From Prolixibacteraceae bacterium UBA6029 (GTDB lineage Bacteria > Bacteroidota > Bacteroidia > Bacteroidales > Prolixibacteraceae): 64,000 nt of DNA. The notes beneath the pieces are model-generated. The model made no database searches, was not told where the DNA came from, and saw nothing but the letters and a program-made list of their open reading frames with translations. A program made the translations under genes and the position numbers. Below, piece after piece: positions 34,495 to 42,093 of this stretch; positions within the stretch are counted from its first letter, which is position 1, and every line of letters starts with the position of its first letter. The DNA lies in contig DIZL01000058.1 of NCBI GenBank assembly GCA_002429385.1, positions 154,440-218,439 on the forward strand, written 5' to 3'.

Positions 34495-36396
34495 ATGCTT
34501 TCCCTTACCCTTAAAGGCAATATCATACCCCTAACCGTGGACTTTTCCATGCAACTGACATGGAAAAGTCCGGTGTGTGCTTTTGATAAGATACCAGGAA
34601 GCTTTGGTCTTGGTATTACCTTTCCTATTAATGAATACACCCGTGCTTTATTTGGCTTTGCGGAGCGCTTTGCCAAATACCGAAGCAACAGTAATCAGAA
34701 ATTTCCAGGCTTTGAAATCCGTTTTGGTGGAGTACTGCTCATGGCCGGTACGCTAACTATCACCAACGCTTCAGCTACCAGCTACGAAGCCTCACTGATT
34801 GATCAGGTCGGGGTACTGGGTGAACTGGAGCAGGAACGTGATCTGCTGGATATCCCGGCATTCTCCCAGGAAATCAATTGGGTGGGCAGTCCATATTACA
34901 ATCCGGATCAGCATTGTTATTGTGCTTTCCCAATTGTCAATCATGGTTTTTTTACCGATAAAGGATTAATCATCAAGCGCACTGTTTGGGATAATATACC
35001 CGGTAAGGGATTACAGGCAACGGGTGAAACTTATGACACGCAGGTGATGAGTTACCTGTTTAATAAGACAACTGGTTGTAAGATCAATCAGCTGTTTCTG
35101 GGAACTTACATCGAGATGGAAGAATCCCAGATAGACTTACAGGTTTTGACAGAGAAACACAACACTTATGACTCGGGTAAAGTAACTGTTGTTACTCCTT
35201 TCCTTTTCCTGAACTATGTGATTAAGGAGGCTCTGAAAGATACCAACTTTCACATCGGAACAAATTTTCTGAATGAAGATGCCCAACTTCGGAACCTTTG
35301 TATATACAACAATTACGATATCACCATGACCCAGTACCTGCAAACCGGAGAATTGTTGTATCAGGATCAGGTTGTCGGAATCAGTGAATCAGGAAATATA
35401 ATACTGGTCAATATGCCTCATTCAGTAGGGGTGAAACTGTACAGCTATTATCGTTCTTATGAATATGTCCTGACACCTAAGAACCACCTTCCAAAGATGA
35501 AGGTTGGCGATTTGATCTTGTCCACCCAAAACCTGACCAATGTTTGTTTTCACTTCTTGCCTGATAATACCGTTAATATCCTTTCCAGGGAAAAGCTATT
35601 AACCGGTAATGCAATTGATCTGGATGAGTATTTCTTAGGTGTATGGGAAATCGGAGAGCAAAAAAGTGTAGCCTTAAAGTTTACCAGGGAACATGACTCC
35701 AATGATCTGGTATTTTCTGAACGTTTTAATGATCTGAGTGACCGAAGAGCTGATATCAAGCAGCCGGTTGCCGATTGGCCGGGAATATGGGCAATAGCCA
35801 GTCCTGTCGAAGGTGAAATCCGGCTCATGAGTTCAAACAATACTTTCTATCAGTATAAATGGATTACCCAGGAGAAAGTTAATGGATCGACCATGGCCTC
35901 AGATACCACCGATGTGTTAGGCTGGGAGGAAATCTCGATCGGCCTTCAAAACGGCTGGCATGAGTTTGGCAGAGAAGAAATAGAAGAGATCAAATCATCA
36001 TGGTCAAGTTGCTATGGTAACGATCAGCTTACACTGGTTAACCAGCAGGGAAACATGAACACCTGGAAGGCAAAAACGCAGGCCTTTTCACCACGTCTGA
36101 TGATTAATAAGGCTAACAATTCCGGTGGAGTCCAAAATGCAAATTTCTCCTTCGAATATGAAAAAGCAGATACCGGGATTCTCCCTCTTTACTGGAAAAA
36201 CTGGAACCAATTCTGGTCGAACCGCCTTGCAGTAAGTGGAGAATTTGACATGCCGGTTAATGTGCTTCGGTATGTGATCTACAACATTTGTAGCAAGTAC
36301 CGGACCCGTGAGGGTGAATTCATGATTGAAGAAATGAGCTGCGAACTATTCATTGACCGCATTGGAACTACACAGGTAAAAGGGTTTAAGGTATAG
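34495..36396 (+). CDS. Large phage tail protein, possible tail hub/baseplate component
   Basis: From the ATG at 34495 the product is 633 residues; an in-frame ATG at 34444 lies inside the hairpin and would add a poor 17-residue lead. It is beta-rich, with an N-terminal region LTLKGNIIPLTVDFSMQLTW and later segments (VITEKHN-like, QFWSNRL, ICSKYRTREGEF) typical of large structural proteins, but no family is recognisable. Size and place after the fibres suit a hub, receptor-interacting or baseplate protein. Confidence 0.65.
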   Translation: MLSLTLKGNIIPLTVDFSMQLTWKSPVCAFDKIPGSFGLGITFPINEYTRALFGFAERFAKYRSNSNQKFPGFEIRFGGVLLMAGTLTITNASATSYEASLIDQVGVLGELEQERDLLDIPAFSQEINWVGSPYYNPDQHCYCAFPIVNHGFFTDKGLIIKRTVWDNIPGKGLQATGETYDTQVMSYLFNKTTGCKINQLFLGTYIEMEESQIDLQVLTEKHNTYDSGKVTVVTPFLFLNYVIKEALKDTNFHIGTNFLNEDAQLRNLCIYNNYDITMTQYLQTGELLYQDQVVGISESGNIILVNMPHSVGVKLYSYYRSYEYVLTPKNHLPKMKVGDLILSTQNLTNVCFHFLPDNTVNILSREKLLTGNAIDLDEYFLGVWEIGEQKSVALKFTREHDSNDLVFSERFNDLSDRRADIKQPVADWPGIWAIASPVEGEIRLMSSNNTFYQYKWITQEKVNGSTMASDTTDVLGWEEISIGLQNGWHEFGREEIEEIKSSWSSCYGNDQLTLVNQQGNMNTWKAKTQAFSPRLMINKANNSGGVQNANFSFEYEKADTGILPLYWKNWNQFWSNRLAVSGEFDMPVNVLRYVIYNICSKYRTREGEFMIEEMSCELFIDRIGTTQVKGFKV

Positions 36397-36402
36397 TAAA
36401 CC

Positions 36403-36438
36403 TGTCCTTTGGAGGAGTGGCCTATTCCCCTAAGTTTG
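36403..36438 (+). promoter_or_regulatory. Phage-type promoter copy 6 (TGTCCTTTG-N19-TAAGTTTG)
   Basis: TGTCCTTT plus G (36403-36411) and TAAGTTTG (36431-36438) are again 19 bp apart. It shows that the lysis genes begin at the ATG at 36453 and not at the upstream GTG at 36417, which would lie inside the promoter. Confidence 0.75.
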
Positions 36439-36452
36439 AAATCAAAAACACT

Positions 36453-36653
36453 ATGAAAGAAACTCCCCAGGCAGGTGCCTTTGGCACAATCGCAACCTTT
36501 CTGTTTGGCTCAATGCTTCACCTGGATAAAGCCATGCAGGATGAAATAACCTTTTGGCTGCAAACTGCCGCCTTTCTGATTTCATTAATCGTTGGTATAC
36601 TGACCATTTTTATTTCAATCCGCAAAATCAGGCAAAAAGATGCAAAGAATTAA
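36453..36653 (+). CDS. Small membrane protein, holin candidate
   Basis: The 66-residue product has a hydrophobic stretch AGAFGTIATFLFGSML, an acidic turn (DKAMQDE) and a second hydrophobic helix FWLQTAAFLISLIVGILTIFISI, ending in a basic tail RKIRQKDAKN. Two membrane segments, a basic C-terminus and the overlap with an M15 peptidase gene fit a class II holin. It overlaps the endolysin gene by 14 nt. Confidence 0.7.
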   Translation: MKETPQAGAFGTIATFLFGSMLHLDKAMQDEITFWLQTAAFLISLIVGILTIFISIRKIRQKDAKN

Positions 36654-37062
36654 ACTTTCGACCAACCTCTATTTGGATGAATATATTCCCAAAGAGCTGT
36701 ATTTGAAATTTGAGTCAACCCCTTATATCCTGATTGGACTATTGGACAAACGGCTGATTACAGCTGATCAGAAGCTCCGGGATCAATTTGGCCCAGTCAC
36801 GATCAATAACTGGTGGGATGGGGGAAGCCGGAACTGGTCAGGAATCAGAACTCCGGAAACAACTTTGTTCAGCCTCACTTCTCAACATGCGCATGGAAGG
36901 GCATCCGACAAACTATTCACGGTGTCAGCAGCCGAAGTCAGGCAATATATCCGGGAGCATTGGCGCGAACTAGGTATCACTTGCATCGAGGACAATGTAA
37001 GCTGGGCGCATTCGGATGTAAGAAACTGGATTGGTAATGAATTATTAATCGTGCAGCCATGA
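36640..37062 (+). CDS. M15-family peptidase endolysin
   Basis: The 140-residue protein has the M15_3 zinc-peptidase signature H83-x6-D90 (QHAHGRASD) and H124 in SWAHSDVR, the three zinc ligands. No signal peptide is present, so export would need the holin gene upstream. M15 enzymes cleave peptide cross-links of peptidoglycan, and many phage endolysins have this fold. It overlaps the holin candidate and the following gene by 14 and 4 nt. Confidence 0.85.
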   Translation: MQRIKLSTNLYLDEYIPKELYLKFESTPYILIGLLDKRLITADQKLRDQFGPVTINNWWDGGSRNWSGIRTPETTLFSLTSQHAHGRASDKLFTVSAAEVRQYIREHWRELGITCIEDNVSWAHSDVRNWIGNELLIVQP

Positions 37063-37373
37063 AAATATTCTTTCTAAATATCTGGAAATATATCACCTTC
37101 CTTTTTGCAGGAATCATTGCAGGAATGGTTGCAGCCATTAAGTTGATCGAAAAGCCATCGGTTGTAAATGTTGCAGCTGACACATTTGTGGCAGAGCAAA
37201 CCCAGCAAATCGGAAAACTAAAACAAAGAGGTGATGGAAATTTGCAGGATATTTCCCTGCCTACTCAGATCCCAACCCGAAAAGAAAAGCGACTTGCACG
37301 TAGAGCTGCAAGACGTGAGCTGCGTCAAGAAAGGAGAAATCAGCAGGAGGAAGATAATCTTAAAAGTCCATAA
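37059..37373 (+). CDS. Membrane-anchored basic protein of the lysis cassette
   Basis: The 104-residue product has one N-terminal membrane helix (WKYITFLFAGIIAGMVAAIKLI), a polar stretch, and a strongly basic helical tail (KEKRLARRAARRELRQERR). The topology resembles an inner-membrane spanin or an antiholin-like accessory, but I see no spanin lipobox partner. It overlaps the endolysin by 4 nt and is followed by a clear terminator. Confidence 0.65.
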   Translation: MKIFFLNIWKYITFLFAGIIAGMVAAIKLIEKPSVVNVAADTFVAEQTQQIGKLKQRGDGNLQDISLPTQIPTRKEKRLARRAARRELRQERRNQQEEDNLKSP

Positions 37374-37422
37374 TGTAATTTGTTCCTTATCATTTGATTG
37401 ATTGAATTATTGATTGATTTTG

Positions 37423-37456
37423 AACCCGAAACCTACCAGTAGCTTTCGGGTTTTTT
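37423..37456 (+). terminator. Terminator of the lysis operon
   Basis: AACCCGAAA (37423-37431) pairs with TTTCGGGTT (37444-37452) followed by a T6 tract. This ends the late operon before cassette D. Confidence 0.85.
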
Positions 37457-37513
37457 CATTTCTTTCCTTTTGGTTTTCAGGTTTAACAGATGACATAGAG
37501 AGCTTTTCTTCTA

Positions 37514-37738
37514 TCAATTTGATCCCAAAGTTATTTGCGCATTCCGGAAAAGTCAAGGGAGCTTTTCTCCTTCCTGAAGGGAAATGAAAAGCTTGCTCTG
37601 CACTCGGTCACTTTCTCGCTTCACTTCAAAACTGACATTCGCCCATTGACAAGAATCCGGTCTGCTCAATCTGGTAGGGTTCAAATTAACAGGCGAGCCA
37701 GAAGCCAATAAAAATCTGTAGGGCAACAGTGAAACAAA
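37514..37738 (+). promoter_or_regulatory. Repeated structured leader RNA with promoter, copy D
   Basis: TCAATTTG (37514-37521) is a -7-like box. P1: CCGG 37544-37547 with 37657-37660, GTCAA 37552-37556 with TTGAC 37646-37650; the variable arm carries its own AGCTTTTC/GAAAAGCT stem. P2: CTGCTC 37662-37667 with GGGCAA 37721-37726 (one mismatch). GAGCC lies at 37695-37699. GGGCAA ends 12 nt before the ATG at 37739. Confidence 0.8.
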
Positions 37739-38179
37739 ATGAGTGATTTTTCAGATTGGGAAGTAATTGACACTTACAGCACCAAACAGGCTGTTGAAGA
37801 TGGATTCTTAGTCCGTGTAGATCAAAAGATTTCAAAAGAAGCAGGTATCAAGTATCCGGTTTACCTGACACGTGCGGTTTGGGATAAATACGTGGAACTG
37901 CCTGAAGGTTTTGAAGGAGTTCAGGATCTGGACGGGAGGCTTTGGGATGTACTTTTCATGTTCATGTTTGCCGCCAGGGCATGTCCACAGTCAACATTAA
38001 TGTATAAGCTGAATGTGGTGCTTGCTGACAAAGGAGATTGGGAACAAAACGAGAAACTGGATCCTGACCTGGATGGTAACCGGAATATGCGCTTGGTGAC
38101 TCTCAAATCGGTCATCCAGGCACAGGACTTTGACGATCCGTCACCAGCCATTTTTATCATGAAACCAAATGAGGATTAA
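37739..38179 (+). CDS. DUF6573-like mobile-element protein
   Basis: The 146-residue product has the pattern WEVIDTYSTKQAVEDGFLVRV, then SKEAGIKYPVYLTRAVWDKYV, and a central DLDGRLWDVLFMFMFAARAC, which matches DUF6573 proteins of plasmids and prophages, often found near RadC-like and anti-restriction genes. Function is unknown. The start is fixed by the leader. It is the first of four genes in cassette D, with a 2-nt gap to the next. Confidence 0.75.
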   Translation: MSDFSDWEVIDTYSTKQAVEDGFLVRVDQKISKEAGIKYPVYLTRAVWDKYVELPEGFEGVQDLDGRLWDVLFMFMFAARACPQSTLMYKLNVVLADKGDWEQNEKLDPDLDGNRNMRLVTLKSVIQAQDFDDPSPAIFIMKPNED

Positions 38180-38181
38180 TT

Positions 38182-38382
38182 ATGGAGACAGTCGAATTAA
38201 CATTATTAGAATACCAAAGGCTGATGGATGCCCTACTGTGGGTCATGGGTCCATACCTGGAATCTGATGATCCACTGAGCGAGCATCCACACCTTTTCGA
38301 GCTTGGCGAATGTTACAACGAGTTGTACCACAAAATGCCCAAAGATCTGGAACACAATTATCCTGAACTTATCTTTTACTAA
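38182..38382 (+). CDS. Small acidic hypothetical protein of cassette D
   Basis: The 66-residue product is acidic and helical (VELTLLEYQRLMDALLWVMG) with a Tyr/Leu-rich second half. It starts 2 nt after the DUF6573-like gene. No family recognised. It belongs to the same transcript as its neighbours. Confidence 0.65.
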   Translation: METVELTLLEYQRLMDALLWVMGPYLESDDPLSEHPHLFELGECYNELYHKMPKDLEHNYPELIFY

Positions 38383-38438
38383 TCAAACCGGGTGAGCTTG
38401 ATACCCAAATAAGACCCAAAGGCATGGGCATTTTTACT

Positions 38439-38657
38439 ATGGATATTACTCTTAATGAAAGTTGGCTGAGCGGAAAATATAGCTGTGGAGTTATCGATAC
38501 TTCCCTTGGAACAGTTGAAGTATTTGACGATGAAGAAGGATTCTTTGCTCGTGATGAACATGCCTGGGAAATAATTCTGGAAATCCATCAATTGTGGATT
38601 AGTGGGGATATGACTACCGAACAGGCTTTCAAACAATGGATTTCATCAAACATTTAA
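38439..38657 (+). CDS. Small acidic hypothetical protein of cassette D
   Basis: From ATG 38439 (MDITLNESWLSG) the product is 72 residues; ATG 38424 would add five. It is acidic and Trp-rich, with EEGFFARDEHAWEIILEIHQLW. It is 10 nt before the next gene. Such small acidic phage proteins sometimes mimic DNA or bind host enzymes; nothing here proves that. Confidence 0.6.
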   Translation: MDITLNESWLSGKYSCGVIDTSLGTVEVFDDEEGFFARDEHAWEIILEIHQLWISGDMTTEQAFKQWISSNI

Positions 38658-38667
38658 TAAAAAAATC

Positions 38668-39075
38668 ATGGATTATTTAGTCTTAGGCTCAAACGGCTTT
38701 GCCCAAATGGGTGATTCAGCATTTTACAAAAAACTGAAAGTTGAAATGCGGGTTCTTTTAGATTATTTTCACTCCAGTTTTCCCATTCCTCAGAAATTTA
38801 AAACGATTGTCTACTACTCAGTAAAAACATTTCATCACGATTTTGGTGATTATCAGGAAATTGTTCTGTGGTATGACCGTGAATATGTTGATTCTTTGGA
38901 AGATTCAGAAATCGAATCAGAAACACAAGTCTTCGAGGTGTTTTGGAGTTGGTTTCGGGTAATTGAATCAGCTAATCTTGAATCTGATCAGTTAACAGGT
39001 CAAATCAAGGAGGCTTATTTCAAATCAGTTGATGTTTCAAAAGGTGAGCATTTATCGGTATCAATTGCATCGTAA
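38668..39075 (+). CDS. Hypothetical protein, last gene of cassette D
   Basis: The 135-residue product is alpha/beta and acidic (MDYLVLGSNGFAQMGDSAFY ... IVYYSVKTFHHDFGDYQEIVLWYDREYV). No family recognised. The conserved-looking HHDFGDYQE segment could be structural. It precedes the cassette D terminator. Confidence 0.65.
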   Translation: MDYLVLGSNGFAQMGDSAFYKKLKVEMRVLLDYFHSSFPIPQKFKTIVYYSVKTFHHDFGDYQEIVLWYDREYVDSLEDSEIESETQVFEVFWSWFRVIESANLESDQLTGQIKEAYFKSVDVSKGEHLSVSIAS

Positions 39076-39106
39076 AAAAAGGGGGAATGTAAAATTCCCT
39101 TTTTTT
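39074..39106 (+). terminator. Terminator of leader cassette D
   Basis: An A-rich arm with GGGAAT pairs with ATTCCC around GTAAA, followed by T7 and TAGTCGCT (TCGCT at 39109-39113), the same ending as cassettes A-C. Confidence 0.8.
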
Positions 39107-39130
39107 AGTCGCTGCACTTCTAACTGATAT

Positions 39131-39166
39131 TGTCCTTTCCCTGTTAAGCTCCTTTACTCAATTTTG
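39131..39166 (+). promoter_or_regulatory. Phage-type promoter copy 7 (TGTCCTTTC-N19-CAATTTTG)
   Basis: TGTCCTTTC at 39131-39139 and CAATTTTG at 39159-39166 are 19 bp apart. The start should be near 39173, 31 nt before the ATG at 39204. Confidence 0.75.
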
Positions 39167-39203
39167 AATCACATTCATTTTTTAACTCATAAAAAACAGC
39201 ACA

Positions 39204-39593
39204 ATGAAAACACTTTTTTCAGTAATGATTCTGATGATTGGTTTGCTTATTGCTTTGCCTTATGGCAATCAGGTACAAGCATCAATTCCAACCGATCAAA
39301 CTTCTTTTGTAGTAGATAACCAAAACATGGCACCTGCGGTACAAGCCCAGGAGGAAGGAGGTGTTCCGGCTACACCGGAGAAAACCAATGTTGTGCAAGA
39401 AACTACAGGTAATTTCTTCTCTGATAATTGGGGCGCATTGCTGATGGGTTTACTTGGGTTTGCTGATGTGGTAGCAAGATTAACTCCAACAGAAAAGGAT
39501 AATTCAATAGTGAATTTTCTGATGACCTTGTTCAATGCGATTATCCCAAACTTCAAGAAAGGTGGTGGTAGCTTTAAGCTATTGTCAAAATAA
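39204..39593 (+). CDS. Exported/membrane phage protein at the right end
   Basis: The 129-residue product has a signal-like N-terminus (MKTLFSVMILMIGLLIALP), an unstructured Gln/Val/Pro middle, and a C-terminal segment NWGALLMGLLGFADVVARLTPTEKDNSIVNF followed by LMTLFNAIIPNFKKGGG. The latter pattern occurs in small Bacteroidota phage membrane proteins of unknown role, and a holin or superinfection-exclusion function is possible. It is alone under promoter copy 7 with its own terminator and is the last element gene before tRNA-Leu. Confidence 0.7.
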   Translation: MKTLFSVMILMIGLLIALPYGNQVQASIPTDQTSFVVDNQNMAPAVQAQEEGGVPATPEKTNVVQETTGNFFSDNWGALLMGLLGFADVVARLTPTEKDNSIVNFLMTLFNAIIPNFKKGGGSFKLLSK

Positions 39594-39615
39594 GTAAATA
39601 TTATACGCCAAATTT

Positions 39616-39650
39616 AACCCATGACTGTTAATCAGATGTGGGTTTTTTTA
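39616..39650 (+). terminator. Terminator of the last element gene
   Basis: AACCCA (39616-39621) pairs with TGGGTT (39639-39644), followed by a run of T to 39649. Confidence 0.75.
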
Positions 39651-39700
39651 TGCATAATAAATAAATAAATATTCGATGTGGTAGGAAAAGTGGTAGGAAT

Positions 39701-39740
39701 TAAAAGAAAAAACCGCTGAAGATGTTGATCTTCAGCGGTT
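39701..39740 (-). terminator. Terminator of tRNA-Leu (minus strand)
   Basis: An exact 13-bp inverted repeat, 39711-39723 with 39728-39740, loop GTTG, is followed on the minus strand by a T-rich tract (complement of 39701-39710). It lies 16 nt beyond the tRNA 3' end. Confidence 0.85.
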
Positions 39741-39756
39741 TTAATTTTCCTAAAAG

Positions 39757-39840
39757 TGCCCAGAACAAGACTCGAACTTGCACACCGGAACCGGCACCAG
39801 CCCCTCAAGCTGGCGTGTCTACCAATTTCACCATCTGGGC
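39757..39840 (-). tRNA. tRNA-Leu (anticodon GAG)
   Basis: On the minus strand the acceptor arms GCCCAGA (39840-39834) and TCTGGGC (39764-39758) pair, with discriminator A at 39757. The anticodon stem CCAGC/GCTGG encloses loop TTGAGGG, anticodon GAG. A long variable arm and GTTCGAG T-loop complete a class II tRNA. CCA is not encoded. The element on the left ends about 100 bp from its 3' end, so the tRNA is a likely integration target. Confidence 0.95.
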
Positions 39841-39984
39841 ATTTCAATTTTGTGTCTGCAAAACTAAATAAATTCTTAAAACCTCCCCTATGAAATGCGG
39901 AATAATTTTAAACTTAATAAAACATTACTCCTGGATATAGTTTTGATCACTTGATATTATTGTCGAAAATAGATACAGATAGGG

Positions 39985-40028
39985 CCAAAAACACGAATGG
40001 GAGCTATCCGTTAAGATAGTTCCCATTC
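39985..40028 (-). terminator. Terminator of the long RNA candidate (minus strand)
   Basis: 39995-40008 pairs with 40015-40028 (14 bp, one G.U) around a 6-nt loop. On the minus strand the stem is followed by GTG and five T. Confidence 0.8.
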
Positions 40029-40526
40029 ACTTTGGAATAACCCGAAGGTTTCTCCTTGGTGCCAGACTACGGTTATTACAACTGGCTGTTTGATCCGGCC
40101 TTTCAACCATTGCTCCCAGCCTTGAACCCTCCGGCTTTGCCTGTTACAGCATAACCTTCCGGTTGCCCGTTCGATTGATTCTCACGAATTAATCTTCACG
40201 GACGAAGCCCCAGGTCAGTCATCTTAAACTAATCTTGCGATTTGTCTTTTGATGAAAAGCTTCCGGTTATCTTGCGAAAACCATCTGCTTCGGCCAATCT
40301 TTCGGAACCGAAGTTCCTTCCAATCTTTCTCCTTCCTGAACCAACTTTTTAATGAACTTTTGACAGTCAATTATCGGATTGATGAACTTTGGGAGCAAGC
40401 TCCCTGTTTTAACTTCAGCTCTCTGTGAATGCGGATCCCGGCAAGCCGGGATGATCAGTTTTTAAATCCGGTTAAGAACTTAATCCCTTCTCCATCCATT
40501 TTGAGCAGCCTTTTATCGCTCGTCTG
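39988..40526 (-). ncRNA. Candidate long structured RNA, about 540 nt
   Basis: No protein frame spans this interval. On the minus strand it has a promoter at 40564-40533 and a terminator at 39985-40028. In RNA sense it contains hairpins with classic stable tetraloops: GGGAG-CUUG-CUCCC (40404-40391), CCCGG-CUUG-CCGGG (40450-40437), GGAAC-UUCG-GUUCC (40316-40303) and AACC-UUCG-GGUU (near 40050). These loops are favoured only in this strand. It does not match tmRNA, RNase P, SRP or 6S RNA signatures that I know. A short 14-codon frame occurs near its 5' end. Confidence 0.65.
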
Positions 40527-40532
40527 ATGAAA

Positions 40533-40564
40533 TAAAGATACAACACCGGAAGCATATAAGTCAA
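40533..40564 (-). promoter_or_regulatory. Promoter of the long RNA candidate (minus strand)
   Basis: On the minus strand TTGAC (40564-40560) and TATCTTTA (40540-40533) are separated by 19 bp, close to the housekeeping Bacteroidota promoter consensus. The predicted start is near 40526. Confidence 0.7.
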
Positions 40565-40812
40565 GCATTTTAAGCAGTTTAAATGAACTGCATGTCAATT
40601 CCATTTATTAACAATTGTTCATATCAAATAACATTCAATATTTCTTTCCAGATAAAGGGATTAAGGTTCATAAACATATAGTTTTCAGATTTATTAACAA
40701 AGTAAGACCATCAGAATACTGACTTAATTGTACCGTTTTTGAGGCAATAATGGCATTTATTACGTTCAAATACATTTTTATTTCGGATGATTAATGTCAA
40801 TAATTATCCATC

Positions 40813-42072
40813 TCAGAGAAAACTCATAAAAAGCAATACATTCAGAAAAGTGACAATTAACCCGATGAGAAGCATCAATACGGTAGTGGATTTCGTATTG
40901 ACGTACTTTCCCATTACCTCTTTTGAAGAGGTCAGGTAGATCTGCAGGAAGATTGTGAAGGGAAGTTGTACACTGAGGATCATCTGAGAGATGATCAGCG
41001 CCTTGAATGGACTGCCGATTATAAATATCAGCAATAAGGCCGTAATTAATGACAAGGCGATTCCCAGGCGACTGTGATTATCTTTTACATCATAAGGTTC
41101 GCTAAAAAGGCCTGCAAATATGCTTCCTCCAGCCATACCCGAAGTGATCGAACTGGCAATACCGGCAAAGAGAAGGGCAATGGCAAAAACCACCCCGGCA
41201 TGGTTTCCAAGCAGCGGCCCCAACATCGTCTGTGCCTGCTGCAATTCATCTACTTTATCATGATGAAGATAGAAGGTAGCTGCTGCAAGAATGATCATGG
41301 CGCTATTGATGGCCCAGCCCACCAGCATGGAAACCAGGGTATCAACAAACTCATAGTCCAGCTGTTTCTTAATGACCTCCTCATTCTCCAGGTTCCATTG
41401 ACGGCTCTGAATAATTTCTGAATGTAGAAACAAATTGTGAGGCATTACTACAGCTCCTAATACACTCATGACAATCAGGATAGAACCTTCGGGGATGGTG
41501 GGTACTACCCATGAAATGCCTGCCTGTACCCAGTCGATATCAACAAGGCTGAGTTCATAGAGGAAAGAGAGTCCGATGATGGATACAAAGGCAATGATTA
41601 TCTTTTCGATGAAGGCATACGAATTGGTGACGAGCATGACCCCGACAAACAGTACAACCAGAATCGCAGCCGCAGGAATAGGGATGCCAAAAAGCATCTG
41701 TAAGGCAATTGCCCCACCCAGTATTTCGGCAAGCGAGGTGGAAACCGAAGCGACCATGGCTGATCCAAGTATAGTCCTTGATATCAGTGGTGAAGTATAT
41801 TTGGTGGCCGCTTCCGACAGACATAGACCCGTTGCAATGCCCAGATGGGCCACATTATGCTGAAGGATGATTAGCATGATCGTTGACATGGTAACCATCC
41901 ATAACAAAGTAAATCCGAAATTGGCTCCTGCCGCTATATTCGAAGCCCAGTTCCCCGGATCGATAAAGCCAACGGTAACCAGCAACCCCGGTCCGATGTA
42001 TTTGAGAAACTTAAGAATCCCATAGGTAGGTTTGTGATCCTTATTGTCAATATTTTTAAAGAAAGAAAACAT
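40813..42072 (-). CDS. mntH: Nramp-family Mn2+/Fe2+ transporter
   Basis: The 419-residue integral membrane protein imports divalent Mn or Fe with protons. DPGN at residues 38-41 (helix 1) and MPHN near residue 210 (helix 6) are the metal-binding motifs of Nramp. About eleven hydrophobic helices follow. Length is normal for bacterial MntH. It starts 21 nt after an exported thioredoxin-fold gene on the same strand, suggesting co-transcription and a link between metal supply and redox protection. I saw no obvious MntR-type operator in the short gap. Confidence 0.9.
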   Translation of the reverse strand: MFSFFKNIDNKDHKPTYGILKFLKYIGPGLLVTVGFIDPGNWASNIAAGANFGFTLLWMVTMSTIMLIILQHNVAHLGIATGLCLSEAATKYTSPLISRTILGSAMVASVSTSLAEILGGAIALQMLFGIPIPAAAILVVLFVGVMLVTNSYAFIEKIIIAFVSIIGLSFLYELSLVDIDWVQAGISWVVPTIPEGSILIVMSVLGAVVMPHNLFLHSEIIQSRQWNLENEEVIKKQLDYEFVDTLVSMLVGWAINSAMIILAAATFYLHHDKVDELQQAQTMLGPLLGNHAGVVFAIALLFAGIASSITSGMAGGSIFAGLFSEPYDVKDNHSRLGIALSLITALLLIFIIGSPFKALIISQMILSVQLPFTIFLQIYLTSSKEVMGKYVNTKSTTVLMLLIGLIVTFLNVLLFMSFL

Positions 42073-42093
42073 ATTCCTTTTGCGCTGTATTAC

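Noticed and set aside
1..39650. Diversity-generating retroelement
   Set aside because: No reverse transcriptase gene or template/variable repeat pair is visible despite the fibre repeats.
39988..40526. Long RNA considered as tmRNA, RNase P RNA or SRP RNA
   Set aside because: No encoded tag peptide, no conserved RNase P core and no SRP tetraloop domain were found.
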